Part shown: piece after piece, positions 10,381 through 21,130 of the stretch | Layout of the letters: each line of letters begins with the position of its first letter | Numbering within the stretch: the stretch's first letter is position 1 | Source: Mytilisepta virgata | Taxonomy: Eukaryota; Mollusca; Bivalvia; Mytilida; Mytilidae | Direction: 5' to 3' | Assembly: GCA_028015205.1 (NCBI GenBank) | Contig: CM051513.1 | Location: 46,318,841-46,382,840 of the forward strand | Length of the DNA: 64,000 nucleotides | The notes under the pieces: generated by a model | Database searches by the model: none | Told to the model about the DNA's origin: nothing | The model's input: only the letters and a program-made list of their open reading frames with translations | Translations under genes and position numbers: made by a program

Positions 10381-12104
10381 TCAAATTCGGACATTAATCC
10401 CTTCTTGCTGAGTATTACACAGCTTTATAAAAAGGGACTCGCGCGTTCTCCGATATTCAATATCACTTTTTCTCGGGATTTCTATGCCGGCAAATTTAAA
10501 ATTTTCAATTGAATGGCCTTTTGAATTAAAATGAATGGAGACGGGTTTATCTTTTTTAGTCTTGTTTGTTCGTATATCTGAAAGATGGTTTTGGATCCGG
10601 TCTTTCAATTTAGTATCAGTTTCTCCAACATACACGATGTGTTTGCATTTTGTACAGTACACGGCATACACTACATTATGCGACCGACAATGAATATTAT
10701 CATTCATTCGAATTATTCTTCCGGATTTTGTGTTACATTGGCCTCTGTAAATTTTGTCACATGTGACACAATTTCTACCGCACCCGTTCTGTTTTTTATC
10801 TTCCTTTTTACCGACTTCTTTATTTTTTAACACCTTCGATGTTTTCTGATGTACAATCCTGTCTGATAAATTTGTATCCCGACGATACGCGCACATTGGC
10901 TGAGTTTTAAAAATTTTCTTCAAACGCGTTGATCTGCCTAGAAGATGGTGGTGTTTCTTTAGGATTTTCCCAACATCAGGTAGAGCCCGACTGTATGTAA
11001 GAACTATCGGGACTCTTTCTGGCATTTTGTTTTTGGATTTTTTACGGTATTTTAACGTATCTTCTCTATTCTTCTCATCAACTTTTAAAAGCTGTTGCTC
11101 AACTAATCCCCCTGTATACCCCCTGTTCCTCAGCCTTTGTTTGATTTTCTTCCGCTCTTTTTGATAATCTTCTTCCTTTTCACAAATCCGTTTCACGCGG
11201 ACGCCGAGCCCATAGGGAATAGATTTCTTTACCGTTTTCGGATGGTCCGATGTTTTATGTAGGTACATGTGCTTGTCCGTTGATTTTTCGAACAAACTAG
11301 TAACTATAAACCCATTCTCCAGAGTGGTAATTGTATCTAGAAATTCTATTTTGTTTTTGTCGTACCTTAGCTCAATCTTTATTCTCGGGTGTATGCTATT
11401 TGCTAGTGTATGGAATTCTTTCAGTTTCTCTTCACCATGTTGCCATACTCCCCATACATCATCAACATACCTAAAGTAGACTAAGGGCTCAAAGGGGGAT
11501 TGTTCTAGCAGTTTCTGTTCCCAACTTCCCAAATACGTACTAGCGTAATTCATTCCTAGCCGAGACCCTATAGCAGTTCCATCTACCTGGAGATAACTTT
11601 TCCCATTAAAAGAGAAATTATTATTTTCAAGAACTAGTTTAATCATAGAGAGTACCTCACTCGAAGGAATGGACTGGTTCGGCCTTTTGTCAAGAGCTTC
11701 CTGACATGCTTGCAGACCTTCAGTTTTTGGCACACTGGGATACAAACTTTTGACATCCATACAAAAAAGTATGGTGTCGGAAGGGAGGGGTTGGGAAATT
11801 TCTTTAACTTTGTTCAAAAAATCAGTTGTATCTTGAATATAAGAAGGCAATGATTGGACATGTTTTTGTAGTTCCTTTTCAGCACACTCTGCAATTTTTT
11901 CTGTAGGATGATTGATTCCGCTTATGATAATTCTGTAAGGGATATTTTCTTTATGCATCTTGGGGTTCCCTTTCACCTTTCCTGGAATAACATTACGGGG
12001 TAGCATATATCGCTTCGTTTCTTCGGAAATGTATCCTTTCCGACAGAGACGGTTGACTAATTTCTCAACTTTCTTGGTAACATCGTCTGTTAGATCTTCA
12101 GGTG
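10381..12104 (-). pseudogene. Penelope-like element copy B, 5'-truncated
   Basis: It encodes residues 594-1166 of the same protein with no stop or frameshift: the second half of the reverse transcriptase, with D709 and the YVDD box, and the whole GIY-YIG part. The OTU domain is absent. The truncation point is the inversion junction, where sequence switches from the codon for T593/P594 on this strand to copy C on the other. Confidence 0.88.
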
Positions 12105-13008
12105 ATCAACGGACAAGCACATGTACCTACATAAAACATCGGACCATCCGAAAACGGTAAAGAAATCTATTCCCTATGGGCTCGGCGTCCGCGTGAAACG
12201 GATTTGTGAAAAGGAAGAAGATTATCAAAAAGAGCGGAAGAAAATCAAACAAAGGCTGAGGAACAGGGGGTATACAGGGGGATTAGTTGAGCAACAGCTT
12301 TTAAAAGTTGATGAGAAGAATAGAGAAGATACGTTAAAATACCGTAAAAAATCCAAAAACAAAATGCCAGAAAGAGTCCCGATAGTTCTTACATACAGTC
12401 GGGCTCTACCTGATGTTGGGAAAATCCTAAAGAAACACCACCATCTTCTAGGCAGATCAACGCGTTTGAAGAAAATTTTTAAAACTCAGCCAATGTGCGC
12501 GTATCGTCGGGATACAAATTTATCAGACAGGATTGTACATCAGAAAACATCGAAGGTGTTAAAAAATAAAGAAGTCGGTAAAAAGGAAGATAAAAAACAG
12601 AACGGGTGCGGTAGAAATTGTGTCACATGTGACAAAATTTACAGAGGCCAATGTAACACAAAATCCGGAAGAATAATTCGAATGAATGATAATATTCATT
12701 GTCGGTCGCATAATGTAGTGTATGCCGTGTACTGTACAAAATGCAAACACATCGTGTATGTTGGAGAAACTGATACTAAATTGAAAGACCGGATCCAAAA
12801 CCATCTTTCAGATATACGAACAAACAAGACTAAAAAAGATAAACCCGTCTCCATTCATTTTAATTCAAAAGGCCATTCAATTGAAAATTTTAAATTTGCC
12901 GGCATAGAAATCCCGAGAAAAAGTGATATTGAATATCGGAGAACGCGCGAGTCCCTTTTTATAAAGCTGTGTAATACTCAGCAAGAAGGGATTAATGTCC
13001 GAATTTGA
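12105..13008 (+). pseudogene. Penelope-like element copy C, strongly 5'-truncated
   Basis: It starts at the codon for S867 (within EKSTDKHMY) and runs to the normal stop, so it holds only the end of the reverse transcriptase, the Cys-rich stretch and the GIY-YIG endonuclease. An ATG at 12121 (M872) would allow a 295-residue endonuclease-only product, though nothing shows that it is made. Confidence 0.88.
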
Positions 13009-13294
13009 TTTTTCTAACAAGTATAAAATGAATTGATCCCTTGATTTCATTGTATGAAGTTCAAGATTTTTTGGTCAATTCGCATCACGAATCCCGTCTA
13101 GTTGCCAGCCGTAACTATGACGTCGTGATAAACAACTTGTGTCTCCAGACATTTTTCGTTCAGCATCTGAAGAAGACGGTTGTATCGTCGAATATATATG
13201 CGAACTTTGTGCTTTAAAATATTAAATATTCTCCATGAAGAAACAATTTTATTGTTAAAATATGGATTAACTTTGTTGTAAAGAGACACATAAA
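13009..13294 (+). repeat. Penelope linker (pseudo-LTR region) between copies C and D
   Basis: 286 bp, colinear with the linkers at 10095-10380 (opposite strand) and 16796-17081. It contains the ribozyme-like fold at 13158-13205 and the TTTAAAATATTAAATATT block where the right end of the composite stops. Confidence 0.7.
13158..13205 (+). ncRNA. Hammerhead-ribozyme-like fold, C/D linker
   Basis: GTTCAGCAT (13158-13166) pairs with ATGCGAAC (13198-13205) as stem I with one bulged A. The core CTGAAGA is at 13167-13173, GACG (13175-13178) pairs with CGTC (13186-13189) as stem II, and GAA is at 13190-13192. Between GAA and stem I is TATAT, a very short stem III. This is the type I hammerhead order. 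Weak points: an unpaired A before stem II, and the base expected to be U next to the cleavage site is A in my alignment. It may be a variant, a decayed motif, or chance. Confidence 0.45.
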
Positions 13295-16200
13295 ATGGAT
13301 TTTGCATGGTATTTGCAAAAACTTATTATCTTTGAAAAGAAAATAGTGAAGTATACTTCACATCGGGATTTTTTGACGCGTTGCATTAATGAATCAGTTG
13401 TACCGCGAGGGTTTCAAATAAAGTGGAATGTTTGTCTAGATGTAGACACAGAGGGCAGAGAAGAATACGACAATATTCTTTACGATTCGTCGTTGAAACT
13501 TATGAATACGGCAATGAAAACTTGTGAGAAAAACCTACAAGATCTTCAGTCTAAATCGGGCCGGTTTTTGCAGGACGTTGATAGAAAATTTAACAGTGAT
13601 AAAATTTATGAACTAAAGACAATTCTTTCAAATATTAAAGATAGAACAAAGCGTGATCTAGAAAGAAAGAAAGAAAAAAAGTTCGCCGTTCTAGAAGCTC
13701 AGTCGCGTTTATATCGCGGAAGTAATATTACCAACGTTAGCAACGTAAACGTCGAATGTAAACAACGTCAAAATATAGAACAAGGAAGTGAATTGCAAGA
13801 TTGCAACACAAATTTAAAACACAATGAAAAGAATGAAAATCAAGATGATTTTCCCCGGTTACAGAATGAATATGAAACGGAAATAAATACGAGCATTGGT
13901 GGAGAGAAAGAAAGTGGACATCAAACAGAAAACATAAATACGGAAACGTATTGTAAAAGTTCTGATAGCTATGCTGATAAAAAATCTATTTTTAATAAAT
14001 GGTTCTCCCAATTCAAATCCAAAAAAATCAAAACAAAAAAATCAGAATATGATCCTAGGGGGTTCTCAATCAGGTCGGTAGCTGGTGATGGTCACTGTTA
14101 TTTTAGATCCATAAGTCTAGAATTTACGGGATGTGAAGATAATTTCCAATATGTTAGGGAGATTGTATGTAATGAAATAAACATGAATAAAGATCATTAT
14201 CAACAGTTTATTACGGGAGACATAGAAAAACATTTAGAAAATATGGGTAGAAAAGATGGGTGTTCACAGTCATGGGCGACCGAAGCTGAAATAGTTGCAA
14301 CATCAAATTTATTTGGTTGTACAATTAATGTTTTAATGCAAGAAGAAAATTCAGGATTACAATGGCAGACTTTTAAACCAAATACAGAAACAGAAGAGGG
14401 CCCCAACAATTATGAAATAAATCTGCAATATGTAAATGGAAATCATTTTAACCTGATATACAACAAACAGGCAGAAATTGCAGAAGAAAATCGGTCGTTT
14501 TATGAACCTGGTCAAAATATAAGTTTTTCTACAGCTAATTTAAAAGAAAAACGAAAAAATGGTAGTCTCGTCTTTAATTTGTCGAAGAAGAAACTTACGG
14601 AAATGCACGAAAAAGTTTTAGGTCTAGGACTGAAATTCATTCCCACAAACAAGAAGATTGATATGACTGAACTCATCACAGATGTGAAAGAATGGGATAG
14701 ACGTATGAGACTTCGTGAATTTTTTTACGAAGAGAATATGGAGAAAGACAGTGATGCTGGTAGCGATGAAGTTCAAGATCAAGTCACTTCAAAGAAAAAG
14801 AAAAACTCCCATTGGACACCGAATGAAGGTAGAAACCAGTGGTTAGACTTATATTTAAAGCTGGTGAAAGATGATATTTTAAAGGGAGTAAAAACAAATT
14901 ACTACACCAATTTGTCTAAACCAGAAGAAGCTGCGTTGGCAGATTTGATGAATGACAACTCTATAATAATCCGACCGTGTGATAAAGGCTCAGGAGTTTG
15001 TGTCGTGGACGCAGATGATTACATCCGGAAAATAGAAGAGGAGCTGAAAGATACAAGTACATATACGGAAACACCTGAAGATCTAACAGACGATGTTACC
15101 AAGAAAGTTGAGAAATTAGTCAACCGTCTCTGTCGGAAAGGATACATTTCCGAAGAAACGAAGCGATATATGCTACCCCGTAATGTTATTCCAGGAAAGG
15201 TGAAAGGGAACCCCAAGATGCATAAAGAAAATATCCCTTACAGAATTATCATAAGCGGAATCAATCATCCTACAGAAAAAATTGCAGAGTGTGCTGAAAA
15301 GGAACTACAAAAACATGTCCAATCATTGCCTTCTTATATTCAAGATACAACTGATTTTTTGAACAAAGTTAAAGAAATTTCCCAACCCCTCCCTTCCGAC
15401 ACCATACTTTTTTGTATGGATGTCAAAAGTTTGTATCCCAGTGTGCCAAAAACTGAAGGTCTGCAAGCATGTCAGGAAGCTCTTGACAAAAGGCCGAACC
15501 AGTCCATTCCTTCGAGTGAGGTACTCTCTATGATTAAACTAGTTCTTGAAAATAATAATTTCTCTTTTAATGGGAAAAGTTATCTCCAGGTAGATGGAAC
15601 TGCTATAGGGTCTCGGCTAGGAATGAATTACGCTAGTACGTATTTGGGAAGTTGGGAACAGAAACTGCTAGAACAATCCCCCTTTGAGCCCTTAGTCTAC
15701 TTTAGGTATGTTGATGATGTATGGGGAGTATGGCAACATGGTGAAGAGAAACTGAAAGAATTCCATACACTAGCAAATAGCATACACCCGAGAATAAAGA
15801 TTGAGCTAAGGTACGACAAAAACAAAATAGAATTTCTAGATACAATTACCACTCTGGAGAATGGGTTTATAGTTACTAGTTTGTTCGAAAAATCAACGGA
15901 CAAGCACATGTACCTACATAAAACATCGGACCATCCGAAAACGGTAAAGAAATCTATTCCCTATGGGCTCGACGTCCGCGTGAAACGGATTTGTGAAAAG
16001 GAAGAAGATTATCAAAAAGAGCGGAAGAAAATCAAACAAAGGCTGAGGAACAGGGGGTATACAGGGGGATTAGTTGAGCAACAGCTTTTAAAAGTTGATG
16101 AGAAGAATAGAGAAGATACGTTAAAATACCGTAAAAAATCCAAAAACAAAATGCCAGAAAGAGTCCCGATAGTTCTTACATACAGTCGGGCTCTACCTGA

Positions 16201-16795
16201 TGTTGGGAAAATCCTAAAGAAACACCACCATCTTCTAGGCAGATCAACGCGTTTGAAGAAAATTTTTAAAACTCAGCCAATGTGCGCGTATCGTCGGGAT
16301 ACAAATTTATCAGACAGGATTGTACATCAGAAAACATCGAAGGTGTTAAAAAATAAAGAAGTCGGTAAAAAGGAAGATAAAAAACAGAACGGGTGCGGTA
16401 GAAATTGTGTCACATGTGACAAAATTTACAGAGGCCAATGTAACACAAAATCCGGAAGAATAATTCGAATGAATGATAATATTCATTGTCGGTCGCATAA
16501 TGTAGTGTATGCCGTGTACTGTACAAAATGCAAACACATCGTGTATGTTGGAGAAACTGATACTAAATTGAAAGACCGGATCCAAAACCATCTTTCAGAT
16601 ATACGAACAAACAAGACTAAAAAAGATAAACCCGTCTCCATTCATTTTAATTCAAAAGGCCATTCAATTGAAAATTTTAAATTTGCCGGCATAGAAATCC
16701 CGAGAAAAAGTGATATTGAATATCGGAGAACGCGCGAGTCCCTTTTTATAAAGCTGTGTAATACTCAGCAAGAAGGGATTAATGTCCGAATTTGA
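13295..16795 (+). CDS. Penelope-like element copy D: OTU-RT-GIY-YIG polyprotein, intact
   Basis: 1166 codons with the same domain order and catalytic residues as copy A: OTU triad D265, C268, H384; reverse transcriptase D709 and YVDD 805-808; GIY-YIG with Y1084, R1095, E1148. The ATG is 19 bases after GTTGTAAAGAGACAC. The only residue differences from copy A that I see are Ser at 1139 and Asp at 893 (GLDVRVKR, where the other copies have GLGVRVKR). With copy A it is one of two copies that could still make a full protein. Confidence 0.88.
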   Translation: MDFAWYLQKLIIFEKKIVKYTSHRDFLTRCINESVVPRGFQIKWNVCLDVDTEGREEYDNILYDSSLKLMNTAMKTCEKNLQDLQSKSGRFLQDVDRKFNSDKIYELKTILSNIKDRTKRDLERKKEKKFAVLEAQSRLYRGSNITNVSNVNVECKQRQNIEQGSELQDCNTNLKHNEKNENQDDFPRLQNEYETEINTSIGGEKESGHQTENINTETYCKSSDSYADKKSIFNKWFSQFKSKKIKTKKSEYDPRGFSIRSVAGDGHCYFRSISLEFTGCEDNFQYVREIVCNEINMNKDHYQQFITGDIEKHLENMGRKDGCSQSWATEAEIVATSNLFGCTINVLMQEENSGLQWQTFKPNTETEEGPNNYEINLQYVNGNHFNLIYNKQAEIAEENRSFYEPGQNISFSTANLKEKRKNGSLVFNLSKKKLTEMHEKVLGLGLKFIPTNKKIDMTELITDVKEWDRRMRLREFFYEENMEKDSDAGSDEVQDQVTSKKKKNSHWTPNEGRNQWLDLYLKLVKDDILKGVKTNYYTNLSKPEEAALADLMNDNSIIIRPCDKGSGVCVVDADDYIRKIEEELKDTSTYTETPEDLTDDVTKKVEKLVNRLCRKGYISEETKRYMLPRNVIPGKVKGNPKMHKENIPYRIIISGINHPTEKIAECAEKELQKHVQSLPSYIQDTTDFLNKVKEISQPLPSDTILFCMDVKSLYPSVPKTEGLQACQEALDKRPNQSIPSSEVLSMIKLVLENNNFSFNGKSYLQVDGTAIGSRLGMNYASTYLGSWEQKLLEQSPFEPLVYFRYVDDVWGVWQHGEEKLKEFHTLANSIHPRIKIELRYDKNKIEFLDTITTLENGFIVTSLFEKSTDKHMYLHKTSDHPKTVKKSIPYGLDVRVKRICEKEEDYQKERKKIKQRLRNRGYTGGLVEQQLLKVDEKNREDTLKYRKKSKNKMPERVPIVLTYSRALPDVGKILKKHHHLLGRSTRLKKIFKTQPMCAYRRDTNLSDRIVHQKTSKVLKNKEVGKKEDKKQNGCGRNCVTCDKIYRGQCNTKSGRIIRMNDNIHCRSHNVVYAVYCTKCKHIVYVGETDTKLKDRIQNHLSDIRTNKTKKDKPVSIHFNSKGHSIENFKFAGIEIPRKSDIEYRRTRESLFIKLCNTQQEGINVRI

Positions 16796-17081
16796 TTTTT
16801 CTAACAAGTATAAAATGAATTGATCCCTTGATTTCATTGTATGAAGTTCAAGATTTTTTGGTCAATTCGCATCACGAATCCCGTCTAGTTGCCAGCCGTA
16901 ACTATGACGTCGTGATAAACAACTTGTGTCTCCAGACATTTTTCGTTCAGCATCTGAAGAAGACGGTTGTATCGTCGAATATATATGCGAACTTTGTGCT
17001 TTAAAATATTAAATATTCTCCATGAAGAAACAATTTTATTGTTAAAATATGGATTAACTTTGTTGTAAAGAGACACATAAA
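16796..17081 (+). repeat. Penelope linker (pseudo-LTR region) between copies D and E
   Basis: 286 bp, the same as the other two linkers. The direct head-to-tail joining of D to E through one shared linker defines the 3787-bp unit. Confidence 0.7.
16945..16992 (+). ncRNA. Hammerhead-ribozyme-like fold, D/E linker
   Basis: Identical to 13158-13205, displaced by exactly one 3787-bp unit. Confidence 0.4.
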
Positions 17082-20000
17082 ATGGATTTTGCATGGTATT
17101 TGCAAAAACTTATTATCTTTGAAAAGAAAATAGTGAAGTATACTTCACATCGGGATTTTTTGACGCGTTGCATTAATGAATCAGTTGTACCGCGAGGGTT
17201 TCAAATAAAGTGGAATGTTTGTCTAGATGTAGACACAGAGGGCAGAGAAGAATACGACAATATTCTTTACGATTCGTCGTTGAAACTTATGAATACGGCA
17301 ATGAAAACTTGTGAGAAAAACCTACAAGATCTTCAGTCTAAATCGGGCCGGTTTTTGCAGGACGTTGATAGAAAATTTAACAGTGATAAAATTTATGAAC
17401 TAAAGACAATTCTTTCAAATATTAAAGATAGAACAAAGCGTGATCTAGAAAGAAAGAAAGAAAAAAAGTTCGCCGTTCTAGAAGCTCAGTCGCGTTTATA
17501 TCGCGGAAGTAATATTACCAACGTTAGCAACGTAAACGTCGAATGTCAACAACGTCAAAATATAGAACAAGGAAGTGAATTGCAAGATTGCAACACAAAT
17601 TTAAAACACAATGAAAAGAATGAAAATCAAGATGATTTTCCCCGGTTACAGAATGAATATGAAACGGAAATAAATACGAGCATTGGTGGAGAGAAAGAAA
17701 GTGGACATCAAACAGAAAACATAAATACGGAAACGTATTGTAAAAGTTCTGATAGCTATGCTGATAAAAATCTATTTTTAATAAATGGTTCTCCCAATTC
17801 AAATCCAAAAAAATCAAAACAAAAAAATCAGAATATGATCCTAGGGGGTTCTCAATCAGGTCGGTAGCTGGTGATGGTCACTGTTATTTTAGATCCATAA
17901 GTCTAGAATTTACGGGATGTGAAGATAATTTCCAATATGTTAGGGAGATTGTATGTAATGAAATAAACATGAATAAAGATCATTATCAACAGTTTATTAC
18001 GGGAGACATAGAAAAACATTTAGAAAATATGGGTAGAAAAGATGGGTGTTCACAGTCATGGGCGACCGAAGCTGAAATAGTTGCAACATCAAATTTATTT
18101 GGTTGTACAATTAATGTTTTAATGCAAGAAGAAAATTCAGGATTACAATGGCAGACTTTTAAACCAAATACAGAAACAGAAGAGGGCCCCAACAATTATG
18201 AAATAAATCTGCAATATGTAAATGGAAATCATTTTAACCTGATATACAACAAACAGGCAGAAATTGCAGAAGAAAATCGGTCGTTTTATGAACCTGGTTA
18301 AAATATAAGTTTTTCTACAGCTAATTTAAAAGAAAAACGAAAAAATGGTAGTCTCGTCTTTAATTTGTCGAAGAAGAAACTTACGGAAATGCACGAAAAA
18401 GTTTTAGGTCTAGGACTGAAATTCATTCCCACAAACAAGAAGATTGATATGACTGAACTCATCACAGATGTGAAAGAATGGGATAGACGTATAAGACTTC
18501 GTGAATTTTTTTACGAAGAGAATATGGAGAAAGACAGTGATGCTGGTAGCGATGAAGTTCAAGATCAAGTCACTTCAAAGAAAAAGAAAAACTCCCATTG
18601 GACACCGAATGAAGGTAGAAACCAGTGGTTAGACTTATATTTAAAGCTGGTGAAAGATGATATTTTAAAGGGAGTAAAAACAAATTACTACACCAATTTG
18701 TCTAAACCAGAAGAAGCTGCGTTGGCAGATTTGATGAATGACAACTCTATAATAATCCGACCGTGTGATAAAGGCTCAGGAGTTTGTGTCGTGGACGCAG
18801 ATGATTACATCCGGAAAATAGAAGAGGAGCTGAAAGATACAAGTACATATACGGAAACACCTGAAGATCTAACAGACGATGTTACCAAGAAAGTTGAGAA
18901 ATTAGTCAACCGTCTCTGTCGGAAAGGATACATTTCCGAAGAAACGAAGCGATATATGCTACCCCGTAATGTTATTCCAGGAAAGGTGAAAGGGAACCCC
19001 AAGATGCATAAAGAAAATATCCCTTACAGAATTATCATAAGCGGAATCAATCATCCTACAGAAAAAATTGCAGAGTGTGCTGAAAAGGAACTACAAAAAC
19101 ATGTCCAATCATTGCCTTCTTATATTCAAGATACAACTGATTTTTTGAACAAAGTTAAAGAAATTTCCCAACCCCTCCCTTCCGACACCATACTTTTTTG
19201 TATGGATGTCAAAAGTTTGTATCCCAGTGTGCCAAAAACTGAAGGTCTGCAAGCATGTCAGGAAGCTCTTGACAAAAGGCCGAACCAGTCCATTCCTTCG
19301 AGTGAGGTACTCTCTATGATTAAACTAGTTCTTGAAAATAATAATTTCTCTTTTAATGGGAAAAGTTATCTCCAGGTAGATGGAACTGCTATAGGGTCTC
19401 GGCTAGGAATGAATTACGCTAGTACGTATTTGGGAAGTTGGGAACAGAAACTGCTAGAACAATCCCCCTTTGAGCCCTTAGTCTACTTTAGGTATGTTGA
19501 TGATGTATGGGGAGTATGGCAACATGGTGAAGAGAAACTGAAAGAATTCCATACACTAGCAAATAGCATACACCCGAGAATAAAGATTGAGCTAAGGTAC
19601 GACAAAAACAAAATAGAATTTCTAGATACAATTACCACTCTGGAGAATGGGTTTATAGTTACTAGTTTGTTCGAAAAATCAACGGACAAGCACATGTACC
19701 TACATAAAACATCGGACCATCCGAAAACGGTAAAGAAATCTATTCCCTATGGGCTCGGCGTCCGCGTGAAACGGATTTGTGAAAAGGAAGAAGATTATCA
19801 AAAAGAGCGGAAGAAAATCAAACAAAGGCTGAGGAACAGGGGGTATACAGGGGGATTAGTTGAGCAACAGCTTTTAAAAGTTGATGAAAAGAATAGAGAA
19901 GATACGTTAAAATACCGTAAAAAATCCAAAAACAAAATGCCAGAAAGAGTCCCGATAGTTCTTACATACAGTCGGGCTCTACCTGATGTTGGGAAAATCC

Positions 20001-20581
20001 TAAAGAAACACCACCATCTTCTAGGCAGATCAACGCGTTTGAAGAAAATTTTTAAAACTCAGCCAATGTGCGCGTATCGTCGGGATACAAATTTATCAGA
20101 CAGGATTGTACATCAGAAAACATCGAAGGTGTTAAAAAATAAAGAAGTCGGTAAAAAGGAAGATAAAAAACAGAACGGGTGCGGTAGAAATTGTGTCACA
20201 TGTGACAAAATTTACAGAGGCCAATGTAACACAAAATCCGGAAGAATAATTCGAATGAATGATAATATTCATTGTCGGTCGCATAATGTAGTGTATGCCG
20301 TGTACTGTACAAAATGCAAACACATCGTGTATGTTGGAGAAACTGATACTAAATTGAAAGACCGGATCCAAAACCATCTTTCAGATATACGAACAAACAA
20401 GACTAAAAAAGATAAACCCGTCTCCATTCATTTTAATTCAAAAGGCCATTCAATTGAAAATTTTAAATTTGCCGGCATAGAAATCCCGAGAAAAAGTGAT
20501 ATTGAATATCGGAGAACGCGCGAGTCCCTTTTTATAAAGCTGTGTAATACTCAGCAAGAAGGGATTAATGTCCGAATTTGA
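17082..20581 (+). pseudogene. Penelope-like element copy E, full length but broken
   Basis: Two lesions: one A is missing from an A-run at about 17765-17770, which shifts the frame after residue 229, and codon 407 is TAA (18299-18301) where the other copies have CAA. Missense changes relative to D include K156Q and M471I. The reverse transcriptase and endonuclease frame resumes intact from 18365 to the normal stop at 20581, but the OTU domain is separated from it by the stop. Confidence 0.88.
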
Positions 20582-20792
20582 TTTTTCTAACAAGTATAAA
20601 ATGAATTGATCCCTTGATTTCATTGTATGAAGTTCAAGATTTTTTGGTCAATTCGCATCACGAATCCCGTCTAGTTGCCAGCCGTAACTATGACGTCGTG
20701 ATAAACAACTTGTGTCTCCAGACATTTTTCGTTCAGCATCTGAAGAAGACGGTTGTATCGTCGAATATATATGCGAACTTTGTGCTTTAAAA
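20582..20792 (+). repeat. Penelope 3' end, right terminus of the composite
   Basis: The linker sequence after copy E, stopping at GTGCTTTAAAA. The left terminus includes about 43 more bases of the linker. No poly(A) is present, as usual for these elements. Confidence 0.75.
20731..20778 (+). ncRNA. Hammerhead-ribozyme-like fold, right end
   Basis: Same fold as 13158-13205; this copy is 14 bp from the end of the composite. Confidence 0.4.
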
Positions 20793-20804
20793 TGTCAATA
20801 TCAC
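20793..20804. repeat. Target-site duplication, right copy
   Basis: TGTCAATATCAC, identical to 6328-6339. On the minus strand it codes for part of CDIDS in the LINE relic, on both sides of the insertion. Confidence 0.85.
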
Positions 20805-21130
20805 AATATAAAAAGAAATGAATTTCATCTTCGATTTTTTAGCAGTTTTTGCATAATCTTTCTTCTCTTGATATTTTAAGATATCTTCTCTTTTCTATTA
20901 GTAAATTGTGGGCACTTAATCTGAATTTTGTTATCAGTTTTCTAAATTCAAAAATTGAGCAGGTTAAATAATTTTCTTCTGTAGTATTTTGTTTTACATG
21001 TTTATAAATAGTGAGTTTGCTGTTGTCCTTTATATCTGTTATTTTAACATTTATTCATTTTTCATAAAATTGCTTCAATTTTAATGGTATTTGTTCTTTT
21101 ATATTTTTAGTTATCTTATGTGAGGAATAT
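20805..21130 (-). mobile_element. LINE relic, upstream part (right of the Penelope insertion)
   Basis: Minus-strand translation gives FEFRKLITKFRLSAHNLL, then LCKNC, a stop, and KIEDEIHFFLYCDID, which continues into the left part at 6339. The C-x2-C ... H-x4-C pattern is typical of the region after the reverse transcriptase in several LINE families. The internal stop shows decay. Confidence 0.6.

Larger units (their letters stand above)
6340..20792. mobile_element. Composite of five OTU-bearing Penelope-like element copies, inverted arrangement
   Basis: Order from the left: full copy A (minus), 5'-truncated copy B (minus), 5'-truncated copy C (plus), full copy D (plus), full-length but broken copy E (plus). 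The repeat period is exactly 3787 bp on both arms (6594 to 10381; 13295 to 17082). Arms meet at 12104/12105 with no overlap: B starts at residue 594 and C at residue 867 of the protein. The unit consists of a 3501-bp reading frame plus a 286-bp linker. One 12-bp target duplication flanks the whole object. The left end reaches about 43 bp further into the linker than the right end. Tandem and inverted copies, variable ends and partial 5' truncation are known habits of Penelope-like elements. Copies differ at only a handful of bases, so insertion is recent, or the assembly has duplicated sequence. Confidence 0.85.
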
